Of a stretch of DNA of 9,839 bases, positions 1 through 6,292 are shown piece after piece. Numbering within the stretch: the stretch's first letter is position 1; the number at the start of each line of letters is the position of its first letter. Source of the stretch: Treponema sp. (lineage in GTDB: Bacteria; Spirochaetota; Spirochaetia; Treponematales; Breznakiellaceae). Location: contig JAIRRF010000322.1 of the NCBI GenBank assembly GCA_031256115.1, positions 1-9,839 of the forward strand, read 5' to 3'. The notes under the pieces were generated by a model. The model was not told where the DNA came from. It did not search any database and saw nothing but the letters and a program-made list of their open reading frames with translations. The translations under genes and the position numbers were made by a program.

Positions 1-287
1 AGGGAACAGGAAGCAGACAGGTGCTAGAAGGCGTAGGCAATGTAAATGAAATTACCCGTCAGGTAACAGCAGATTCTGATGAAATGCTTGAGATGGCAAA
101 AGAAGTTATAACCGAAAGCAGCAATCTTGAAAAAGCGACAGAAGAGATAAGTTCCGGTATAAATGAAATGGCCAATGGCGCGGAAGAAATCAACACGGCG
201 GTAAACCACGTCAATGAGATAAGCATAAAAAACCGTAATGCCATTGACGTTTTACTAAAGGAAGTCTCCCGGTTCAAGGTGGAGTAA
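1..287 (+). CDS. Methyl-accepting chemotaxis protein, C-terminal fragment (5' end outside window)
   Basis: The first complete codon is at base 3 and the reading frame is open from the window edge to a TAA at 285-287, leaving about 94 residues. The fragment begins GTGSRQVLEGVGNVNEITRQ and continues as a heptad-like helix rich in E, I, N, S and A, including ISSGINEMANGAEEINTAVN. This is the composition and repeat pattern of the distal cytoplasmic coiled coil of methyl-accepting chemotaxis proteins, with Glu/Gln/Ala-Ser segments resembling methylation helices. The sensor domain, HAMP and the signalling hairpin tip lie upstream and cannot be seen. No NWETF-like CheR/CheB tether is present at the C-terminus, which ends SRFKVE. 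The next gene starts six bases later, which suggests co-transcription with a diguanylate cyclase. The family call is good; ligand and receptor class are unknown. Confidence 0.85.
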   Translation, partial: GTGSRQVLEGVGNVNEITRQVTADSDEMLEMAKEVITESSNLEKATEEISSGINEMANGAEEINTAVNHVNEISIKNRNAIDVLLKEVSRFKVE

Positions 288-293
288 GTAAAA

Positions 294-1535
294 ATGCGGG
301 AAAAAAAAGAAAACTTACACACAAAACGCCATATCATGCTGTTATTGGTCATATTTTGCCTTGTTACGCTGGCTGTAGGTATAATTACTTACAATTTTGC
401 CGCTGCTGAATTAAAAAAGCAGCTTGTAAACAAATGCCATGCCTTAGCGGCAACAATAGCTGCTGTTATCGCTGAAGATTCCGATGCTTATGCGGAATTT
501 CTTAATGACATGACTGCGGACTCCGCATATTACAATCGTATACATAATTTGATGATAAAGATACGGCAGAAAAATGATGAACACATTACCTATATATATA
601 CGCAAAGATACAGAGATGATAATACCTTTGCGTTTGTTTTTGACGGAGAGCCTACGGACAGCCCGCTATACACTCCGCCTGGTGTACAGGAACAAATGAC
701 CAGTGTAGATTTATTAGCCTTTCGGGAAAAGAGAACTGTTCTCGGTTCTGATTTTATAAAAACCGGCTGGGGTGATCTGCTCGCCGCTTTAGTTCCGATA
801 TTCCATACGGATACAGGTGAATTTTTGGGGCTGGCAGGCGCGGACACTAATCGTGAACAATACAACTCAATAATGAATATATTTATTTTTCAAACGGCGA
901 TCAGCATTGCAGGTGCTTTTATAGTATTAGCATTGTGTATGAAATGGTTATCTGATAACGTTCACCGCTTTATCAAAAAGGAGCGTGATTTTGCCAATCT
1001 TCTTCTGTCCGCAAATAAGAAATTGGAAGAATTATCAACAAAAGACGAGCTTACCACACTGAACAACAGGCGTTCTTTTTCGGAATATATGAATATAGTA
1101 TGGAAACAAAATCACCGTTTAAATCTTCCTGTAACCGTTTTAATGATAGACGTGGATTGTTTTAAAAAATATAATGATTCATTGGGGCATCTGGAAGGCG
1201 ACAAAGCACTTATCGCTGTCGCACAATGTATAAAGAATCATGTAAAACGGGAAACTGATTTTGTTGCTAGATTCGGCGGAGAAGAATTTATCTGCCTGCT
1301 TCCGTTTATAAAAAGCAATGACGCGCTTGATTTTGCAAATACATTGGTTGCAAATGTTGAAAAGATAAATATTCCTCACCCCTCAAGCGAGACTTCACAA
1401 TACATAACCATTAGCGCAGGAATGGCAACCATTGTGCCTGATGACAATAATTCCCAGACACAATTATTACATGAAGCAGACAGGGCATTATATGAGGCAA
1501 AAAAATCCGGAAGAAATAGGGTTGTAGTTAATTAA
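294..1535 (+). CDS. Membrane-bound diguanylate cyclase (GGDEF domain, extracytoplasmic sensor)
   Basis: This protein of 413 residues is predicted to make cyclic di-GMP from two GTP. A short basic N-terminus precedes membrane helix 1 (about residues 14-34). An extracytoplasmic domain of about 155 residues follows, then helix 2 (about 194-216), a linker helix and a GGDEF domain (about 245-413). The active-site loop is GGEEF at 328-332. Metal-binding Asp residues are in the IDVDCFK segment (285-291), and NDSLGH is at 294-299. The closing ADRALYEAKKSGRN (395-408) is typical. RETD at 319-322 sits exactly five residues before GGEEF, the position of the allosteric inhibitory I-site, so product inhibition is expected. 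The sensor region, including FREKRTVLGSDF and a GLAGAD segment, resembles single-Cache-like sensors, but that is only a guess. GGTGGAG at 277-284 is a plausible ribosome-binding site inside the end of the chemoreceptor gene. All catalytic motifs are intact. Confidence 0.93.
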   Translation: MREKKENLHTKRHIMLLLVIFCLVTLAVGIITYNFAAAELKKQLVNKCHALAATIAAVIAEDSDAYAEFLNDMTADSAYYNRIHNLMIKIRQKNDEHITYIYTQRYRDDNTFAFVFDGEPTDSPLYTPPGVQEQMTSVDLLAFREKRTVLGSDFIKTGWGDLLAALVPIFHTDTGEFLGLAGADTNREQYNSIMNIFIFQTAISIAGAFIVLALCMKWLSDNVHRFIKKERDFANLLLSANKKLEELSTKDELTTLNNRRSFSEYMNIVWKQNHRLNLPVTVLMIDVDCFKKYNDSLGHLEGDKALIAVAQCIKNHVKRETDFVARFGGEEFICLLPFIKSNDALDFANTLVANVEKINIPHPSSETSQYITISAGMATIVPDDNNSQTQLLHEADRALYEAKKSGRNRVVVN

Positions 1536-1548
1536 GGGAGGAGAATAC

Positions 1549-1590
1549 ATGAAAAACACAATCAAATATAAAACCAGGAGAATAATATGA
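1549..1590 (+). CDS. Possible 13-residue leader peptide ORF
   Basis: An ATG follows a strong GGGAGGAG ribosome-binding site (1535-1542) and opens a 13-codon frame, MKNTIKYKTRRII, ending in TGA at 1588-1590. That stop overlaps the start of the next small ORF as ATGA. The peptide is short, basic and has no recognisable family. The strong ribosome-binding site and the overlap argue that ribosomes load here and may pass on to the following frame. It may equally be chance. No transcription attenuator was seen around it. Confidence 0.25.
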   Translation: MKNTIKYKTRRII

Positions 1591-1670
1591 GTAATCAACC
1601 ACAACGGAAAAGCCGAACCTCAATAAAGCAAAGGGTTATCATTGAGGCTTTTGCAAGTAATGGAAAATAA
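1587..1670 (+). CDS. Small ORF, or frameshifted true N-terminus of the HD-GYP gene
   Basis: This 27-codon frame begins MSNQPQRKSRTSIKQRVIIE and ends SNGK before TAA at 1668-1670. It has a good ribosome-binding site (AGGAG, 1576-1580). It overlaps the start of the HD-GYP frame: the internal ATG at 1660 lies in ATGGAAAATAA, where the last three bases are this ORF's stop. One reading is translational coupling from a small basic peptide to the HD-GYP gene. The other is that it is the real N-terminus of the HD-GYP protein, separated by a one-base change in the AAAA run at 1664-1667; removing one A would join ASN to NKTPG. The sequence alone cannot separate these. Confidence 0.35.
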   Translation: MSNQPQRKSRTSIKQRVIIEAFASNGK

Positions 1671-3357
1671 AACGCCGGGAAATGCCCCGGATGAAATTTA
1701 TACTTCATTTTTGGGATATGCTGAATTTCTTATTACACATTGTGTGCCGAATAAAGACCTGGATATCGGCGCTGTTACCGAAGAGATCAAAAAAATATGC
1801 AACGCCCTTAAAGCTACCCGGCGTTCTTTCATGCACTCAATACTCCATGCCGAATCCGCACAAGGCGAAAACTACCTCAGCTCACACCTGGCACGATCTG
1901 CAGTTATCGCTATTGTTATTGGCGCATACCTTAGGCTTCCCATTCACCGGCTCATTGAACTTGGCATTGCGGCGCTGCTTCACGATATTGGCATGACCAA
2001 AATACCGTCAAAATTGCACTCAATAGACCGGGCTTTAACCGAACAGGAAAGAAAGTTGATTTACACCCATCCAATACACGGATATAAATTCCTTGAGCCC
2101 TATAATCTTTCCCCGGCCGTTAAGGCGGCGATACTTGAACACCATGAACGGGAAGACGGATCGGGGTATCCCCGGAAACTTACCGGGGGAAAAATAACCC
2201 TGTACGCGAAGATAATCGCGGTAGCCTGTTCGTATGAGGCGAGTACCGCAAAACGTCATTACAAAGAAAACAAGAACCACCATACCGGCCTGGTCGAACT
2301 GCTTAAAAATGAAAACAAACAGTACGACAACACCATTGTCCAGGCATTGGTTAATTCTCTTTCGCTTTACCCAATAGGGCTTAAGGTTTTATTGTCCGAT
2401 GGCAAACAAGCCCAGGTGCATGACGTAAATCCTGAAGACCCGCATTACCCTGTTGTAGAGTTGTTGGGTAAGTCCAATACCCTTGTGCATACTTCACCGG
2501 AAACCATTTTCATAGCCCGCCCCCTGTCCCATGAGGAGATTACCGAATCTGAAAGTATTGACGCAGATACACTGTTTCAACAACAAGTTAAACCCTGCTA
2601 TGATAAAATCCGCGAAATCAAAACCCAAATAAAAAGGCACCTGGTAATGCTGAAAAAGTATCCCAAAGAAGCCGCCGGACTGCATCTTGATCTGGCGGAA
2701 GAAAGGTTGAATCTTGCCATACAAAAACTTGAAATTGATACGATATCCAGAACGATCCTTGAAGCAAGCAATGAAGATGCCCTTGACTACGGGCGGAAAT
2801 CCCTGTACAGGTGCGTAGCTTATCTGGAAGCGGTGGTAACAGATATTGTAGACGCGCCTTTTTCCCATTACGAGGAAAAACTTGCGGAAATAACCTATCT
2901 GGACGCCGTCAGCCGTTACCGCCTGATTGAAAAACTTGGCAAAACAATAGAATTTCTCTTAAATGCCTACGGGGACAATTCTAAATGGAAATGGCCGCTG
3001 GTGGAACTGGAAGGCAGGTTTGCGGTGGTAGCAAAAAACATTCTTGATTTAAAAAAAGCCGCCGTCAATACGGATCCCAGCTCCCCGCATTATGAACACA
3101 CAAAATACCACCTGGTGATGACCAAAGAACTTCTCCACCGCGCAGCGGAGAGATACCGGGAAAGGTACGAAATGTCAACCAAACATTTTGCCGATTTTCA
3201 AAAGGGTATCAATTTTCTTTCTTCCCTCTATCGTCTGCACACAACTCTGGGAGAAGAAAATGAGGCGGAGCTGGTAAAGAAGAAAAACCAGGCCTGGACT
3301 TCCAAACTTGAGACGGATCAAAAGCGCAAGAATTCCACAATGAAAATATCGGTGTGA
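1642..3357 (+). CDS. HD-GYP domain protein with altered metal-site motif and long helical C-terminus
   Basis: This protein of 571 residues carries an HD-GYP domain, the family that hydrolyses cyclic di-GMP. Numbering from the TTG at 1642, the visible motif residues are H82, HD at 114-115, H143 in HPIHG, HH at 167-168, and DGSGYP at 172-177. Two canonical residues differ: HDIGK reads HDIGM (M118), and the Asp of the AVADxYDA segment is Cys196 (AVACSYEAS). That Asp is a metal ligand in characterised HD-GYP enzymes, so activity may be reduced or lost and the protein may act as a sensor. Residues from about 300 to 571 look like an all-helical domain that I do not recognise. No membrane segment is visible, so it is cytoplasmic. 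The TTG has AAGGG at 1631-1635; the ATG at 1660 is an alternative start with a poorer site, and the 1587 ORF may contribute the N-terminus. It follows the diguanylate cyclase, so both may act on one signalling pool. Confidence 0.85.
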   Translation: MRLLQVMENKTPGNAPDEIYTSFLGYAEFLITHCVPNKDLDIGAVTEEIKKICNALKATRRSFMHSILHAESAQGENYLSSHLARSAVIAIVIGAYLRLPIHRLIELGIAALLHDIGMTKIPSKLHSIDRALTEQERKLIYTHPIHGYKFLEPYNLSPAVKAAILEHHEREDGSGYPRKLTGGKITLYAKIIAVACSYEASTAKRHYKENKNHHTGLVELLKNENKQYDNTIVQALVNSLSLYPIGLKVLLSDGKQAQVHDVNPEDPHYPVVELLGKSNTLVHTSPETIFIARPLSHEEITESESIDADTLFQQQVKPCYDKIREIKTQIKRHLVMLKKYPKEAAGLHLDLAEERLNLAIQKLEIDTISRTILEASNEDALDYGRKSLYRCVAYLEAVVTDIVDAPFSHYEEKLAEITYLDAVSRYRLIEKLGKTIEFLLNAYGDNSKWKWPLVELEGRFAVVAKNILDLKKAAVNTDPSSPHYEHTKYHLVMTKELLHRAAERYRERYEMSTKHFADFQKGINFLSSLYRLHTTLGEENEAELVKKKNQAWTSKLETDQKRKNSTMKISV

Positions 3358-3401
3358 GAAGAGGGATATGAATGTAATATAAAAAACATTATCAGGTGCT
3401 G

Positions 3402-3539
3402 ATGGGCGAATATGACAAAGCCGGATTCCCGCCGCTTCTGCCACCTCCAGATCTCTGCAAGTCTGTACTCTTTACAAATGTAAAGGCAGGGAAAGATTTT
3501 TTGAAATATGAAAAAAACCATCTTGACAAAAAGACATGA
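3402..3539 (+). CDS. Hypothetical 45-residue ORF in the intergenic region (doubtful)
   Basis: An ATG at 3402 opens a 45-codon frame starting MGEYDKAGFPPLLPPPDLCK and ending NHLDKKT before TGA at 3537-3539. The proline-rich start and lysine-rich end match no family I know. A weak AGGTG precedes it. The frame runs through the -35 element of the promoter for the next gene and the inverted repeat at 3470-3485, which suggests it is incidental. I list it because it is the only sizeable + strand frame in this gap of about 220 bases. Confidence 0.15.
   Translation: MGEYDKAGFPPLLPPPDLCKSVLFTNVKAGKDFLKYEKNHLDKKT
3470..3485. promoter_or_regulatory. Inverted repeat CTTTACA-AA-TGTAAAG, candidate operator
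   Basis: Two perfect 7-base half sites flank a 2-base centre. The repeat ends 37 bases before the -35 hexamer of the transporter promoter, a position compatible with an activator or a looping repressor. A weak transcription terminator for the HD-GYP gene is the alternative, since TTTTTT occurs about 12 bases downstream, but the AT-rich stem and the distance make that unconvincing. The binding protein is unknown. Confidence 0.35.
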
Positions 3540-3550
3540 CTGTGTATAAT
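3523..3550 (+). promoter_or_regulatory. Consensus housekeeping-sigma promoter of the transporter operon
   Basis: TTGACA (3523-3528) and TATAAT (3545-3550) are both perfect matches to sigma70 consensus, with a 16-base spacer. Transcription would start near 3557, giving a leader of about 20 bases before the ATG at 3578. The leader is too short for a riboswitch. A promoter this close to consensus suggests strong transcription limited by a repressor or other control, but no operator overlapping it was recognised. Confidence 0.85.
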
Positions 3551-3567
3551 TAAAACACCAATTTTAT

Positions 3568-3573
3568 AGGAGG
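3568..3573 (+). promoter_or_regulatory. Perfect AGGAGG ribosome-binding site for the binding-protein gene
   Basis: AGGAGG lies four bases before the ATG at 3578 and fixes this start. With the consensus promoter it implies high expression of the lipoprotein. Confidence 0.85.
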
Positions 3574-3577
3574 TTTT

Positions 3578-4624
3578 ATGAGAAAACTAATGGTATTACT
3601 GCTTATCCTAAGCCTAAGTACCGCATTTATTGCCTGTTCCGGGGACAAGGGAACAGCCACCCTGAGCGGAGGTGATAAACAGTACGAAATCGTATTAGTG
3701 GTAAAGCTGGAAGGTGTCGCATGGTTTGACAGTACCAGGGATGGTATGACCCGTTTTAATAACGATCATTCCGATGTTAATGCGTACCAAATCGGCCATT
3801 CTACGGCAGATCCGGCGGCCCAGGTCGCTCTTGTGAATGATCTGATTGCCAAGGGTGTAGACGCCATTCTGGTTATTCCGAATGACCCCGCATCTCTGGT
3901 GCCTGCTTTTAGAAATGCCCGTTCCCAGGGTATCAAGATCCTCACCCACGAAGCCGGAACCCAGTCCGATGCAGACTACGATGTGGAAGCCTTTGATAAT
4001 CACGCCTACGGCGCCCATATGCTGGATGTAATGGCTGAATGGATGGGCGGAGAAGGTGTTTGGCAGCCCTTCGTCGGCCACCTTACTTCTCCCACACACA
4101 ACCAGTGGGTAGACGGAGAAATTGCCCGGGCCAGGGAAAGGTGGCCTGGTCTTAGAGAAGCCGGAGATAGATTAGAGGAACAGGAACAGCAGGAAATTGC
4201 CTACCAAAAATCAATGGAACTTCTCCAGGCCAATCCCAATGTCAGGGCTATAATGGGCTCCGCCATGGGTACCATGCCTGGTGCAGCCAGGGCGATTACT
4301 GAGCGCGGACTTATCGGCAGGGTTGCCGCTTTTGGTACCTGTCTGCCTTCGGTTGCCGGTGACTATCTGGAATCCGGCGCTGCTATTTCACTCCACTTCT
4401 GGGTTCCCGCCGATGCAGCCTATGCGACGGCCATGGCCGCATATAAGGCCCTTAAGGGAGAGTCGATCACTCCGGGAACGGACCTGAAAGCAAAAGGTTA
4501 TAACAACATTACAATCACCCCCAACGAACATGGTGTTCCTATCATTTATGGAGCAGCCTGGGTCGATGTTAACAAGGGCAACCTTGGTGAATGGAGAAAT
4601 CCTGACGGCAGCTACAAGCTCTAG
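3578..4624 (+). CDS. Sugar ABC transporter substrate-binding lipoprotein (ribose/AI-2/rhamnose class)
   Basis: This 348-residue lipoprotein should capture the transported sugar outside the inner membrane and deliver it to the two permeases. A basic start and hydrophobic run (MRKLMVLLLILSLSTAF) lead to FIAC, a spirochaete-type lipobox with lipidated Cys20, followed by a Gly/Ser/Asp linker. The type 1 periplasmic binding fold begins at about residue 36. The segment around 43-57 (KLEGVAWFDSTRDGM) matches the first ligand-facing loop of LsrB- and RhaS-like proteins. AAQVALVNDLIAKGVDAILV (80-99) and the following PNDPASLVPAF are typical of the Peripla_BP_4 family. The C-terminus, with GAAWVDVNKGN, is also like that group. 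Length is normal. A strong promoter and AGGAGG site drive the gene, and a terminator-like hairpin follows it. The ligand cannot be read from the sequence. The kinase genes downstream favour a small ketose or sugar alcohol over AI-2. Confidence 0.92.
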   Translation: MRKLMVLLLILSLSTAFIACSGDKGTATLSGGDKQYEIVLVVKLEGVAWFDSTRDGMTRFNNDHSDVNAYQIGHSTADPAAQVALVNDLIAKGVDAILVIPNDPASLVPAFRNARSQGIKILTHEAGTQSDADYDVEAFDNHAYGAHMLDVMAEWMGGEGVWQPFVGHLTSPTHNQWVDGEIARARERWPGLREAGDRLEEQEQQEIAYQKSMELLQANPNVRAIMGSAMGTMPGAARAITERGLIGRVAAFGTCLPSVAGDYLESGAAISLHFWVPADAAYATAMAAYKALKGESITPGTDLKAKGYNNITITPNEHGVPIIYGAAWVDVNKGNLGEWRNPDGSYKL

Positions 4625-4666
4625 GAGCCTGTCGAACTAGTATTTTCTTAATGAACAGGGGAGTTG

Positions 4667-4712
4667 GGGCTGTCCAGGAAGTCTATTACTTCCTGTCCAG
4701 CCCTTGTATTTT
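4667..4712 (+). terminator. Terminator-like hairpin after the binding-protein gene (probable attenuator)
   Basis: GGGCTG-TC-CAGGAAGT (4667-4682) pairs with ACTTCCTG-TC-CAGCCC (4688-4703), leaving a CTATT loop. Fourteen pairs form, with one 2x2 internal mismatch, and TTGTATTTT follows at 4704-4712. The stem is strong and the U-rich tail interrupted, so partial termination is likely. The downstream transporter genes have no other strong promoter, so read-through would give more binding protein than membrane components, a common arrangement in ABC sugar operons. Confidence 0.75.
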
Positions 4713-4717
4713 CGTAA

Positions 4718-4765
4718 GCATTTTTGAATGAGCGTTTCGTCGAAACGGTACGAGAATGCTATAAT
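4718..4765 (+). promoter_or_regulatory. Second hairpin/palindrome with an extended -10 motif ahead of the ATPase gene
   Basis: GCATTTTTG (4718-4726) can pair with CGAGAATGC (4751-4759), with two G-U pairs. Inside it lies the perfect palindrome CGTTTCG-T-CGAAACG (4733-4747). TGCTATAAT at 4757-4765 matches an extended -10 element, though no good -35 lies 16-18 bases upstream. Two readings are possible: an RNA structure that controls or protects the ATPase message, or a weak internal promoter with an operator-like palindrome over its -35 region. It also precedes an ATPase start that has no clear ribosome-binding site. Confidence 0.4.
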
Positions 4766-4777
4766 ATGGACAGACCT

Positions 4778-6292
4778 ATGGCTGAATTATTTCTGGAAGT
4801 AAAAAATATTACCAAGACCTTTATAGGGGTTAAAGCCCTGGACAATGTGGATCTTTCCATTGGAAAAGGGGAAATCCACTGTCTGGTTGGGGAAAACGGT
4901 TCAGGAAAATCAACACTTATTAAGATTATCGGAGGCGTTTACAAGCCCGATTCCGGAACCATTACTTTAGACGGAACTGAATATAAAAGTATAAATGCCA
5001 TAGAATCAATCAGGGCCGGGGTACAGATCATCTATCAGGATCTTTCCCTCTTTCCCAATATGACTGTTGCAGAAAATATAGCCATGAACCAGATGCTTGT
5101 GTCAAATAACCGGGTAATTAACTGGAAACATATGCACCAGGATGCAAGAAAGGCACTGGAAGAAATTGGCGAAGATATAGATTTATATGAAAAGGTGGAA
5201 AATCTTTCGATAGCCCGCAGGCAGATTGTAGCCATATGCCGGGCCCTTACCCAAAATGCCCGGCTTATAATTATGGACGAAGCCACTTCGGCCATTACCA
5301 AGGACGAAGTGGAGCATCTTTTTGAAGTTATTGCAAAACTCCAAAAAAAAGGTATAGCTATTTTATTTGTCAGCCACAAATTGAACGAAGTATTTCAAAT
5401 TGCAGAGCGGGTAACCATCATAAAGGATGCAAAAAAAGTAGGGGTTTATCCCGCATCGGAACTAAACAACGATAAAATGGTATTTCTTATGACCGGGCAG
5501 AATTTTAAAGCCGAACCTTACCGCTATAACGGAACTTCGGAACCGGTACTTTCTGTCCATGACCTTAATAAAACTGGTCAGTTTTCCGGCATCAGCTTTG
5601 ATTTAAAAAAGGGAGAGATCCTGGGTATCACCGGCCTTCTCGGTTCCGGCCGGACCGAAATAGCCCTTTCACTCTTTGGGCTTAACCGGCTTGATTCAGG
5701 AGAAATTAGGGTTAATGGTAAACCGCTTGACATTAGGTCGCCCAGAGACGCTATTGCCGCAGGGATTGCATACCTTCCGGAGGACCGGCTTACCCAGGGG
5801 CTTTTTGCGGCTCATACCGTAGGAAATAATATTATTATTACTGTACTGAATGAATTATTAAACCGTTTTAAGATATTGGTGAGAAGCAGGCAGGAAGATG
5901 AAAAAAAATCCTGGATAAAAAAGTTGAATATCAAAACTCCGGGCCACCATTCTTCGGCCTCGAGCCTTTCCGGTGGAAACCAGCAGCGGGTTGTTATTGC
6001 CAAGTGGCTCGCTACCAAACCGGCGGTTTTTATCCTGGACGGCCCAACCATCGGCATTGATATAGGATCAAAACACAATATCCACGAAATAATACGGGAT
6101 CTGGCCCGGAACGGAATGTCTATCATCATGATCTCCGATGAAATTCCGGAAATTCTCGACAACTGTAACAGGGTTCTTGTCATGGCAGAAGGCCGGATAA
6201 TAAAAGAAATTAAAGACAGCACCAAGGTAAACGAAGAAGAATTGCTTGATATCGTCAGCAGCAGAAACTTTGTCCAGGGAGCGGCGGGATGA
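4778..6292 (+). CDS. Sugar ABC transporter ATP-binding protein, two fused ATPase domains (ribose/AI-2 class)
   Basis: A protein of about 504 residues with two ABC domains that powers sugar import through the two permeases. From Met at 4778, the N-terminal domain has Walker A GENGSGKST (38-46), a degenerate signature LSIARRQ (143-149) and Walker B with D167-E168 (IIMDEATSA). The C-terminal domain has the weak Walker A usual for this family (GLLGSGRTE) and a full signature LSGGNQQ (397-403). Its Walker B reads ILDGPTIGID: the catalytic Glu is Gly422. This places competent and impaired halves in the combination expected for asymmetric heterodomain ATPases. The start is uncertain. Frames open at TTG 4724 and ATG 4766, but both run into the upstream structured region, and only the 4778 start gives the usual few residues before LEVKNITKTF. 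No strong ribosome-binding site precedes any of them. The stop overlaps the next gene as ATGA. Confidence 0.93.
   Translation: MAELFLEVKNITKTFIGVKALDNVDLSIGKGEIHCLVGENGSGKSTLIKIIGGVYKPDSGTITLDGTEYKSINAIESIRAGVQIIYQDLSLFPNMTVAENIAMNQMLVSNNRVINWKHMHQDARKALEEIGEDIDLYEKVENLSIARRQIVAICRALTQNARLIIMDEATSAITKDEVEHLFEVIAKLQKKGIAILFVSHKLNEVFQIAERVTIIKDAKKVGVYPASELNNDKMVFLMTGQNFKAEPYRYNGTSEPVLSVHDLNKTGQFSGISFDLKKGEILGITGLLGSGRTEIALSLFGLNRLDSGEIRVNGKPLDIRSPRDAIAAGIAYLPEDRLTQGLFAAHTVGNNIIITVLNELLNRFKILVRSRQEDEKKSWIKKLNIKTPGHHSSASSLSGGNQQRVVIAKWLATKPAVFILDGPTIGIDIGSKHNIHEIIRDLARNGMSIIMISDEIPEILDNCNRVLVMAEGRIIKEIKDSTKVNEEELLDIVSSRNFVQGAAG

Noticed and set aside
3371..3390. AATGT...ACATT hairpin as terminator of the HD-GYP gene
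   Set aside because: The stem is only five AT-rich pairs with a ten-base loop and no U-tract follows, so it is not a convincing terminator.
3557..3577. Riboswitch ahead of the binding-protein gene
   Set aside because: The predicted leader is only about 20 bases, too short for any known aptamer.
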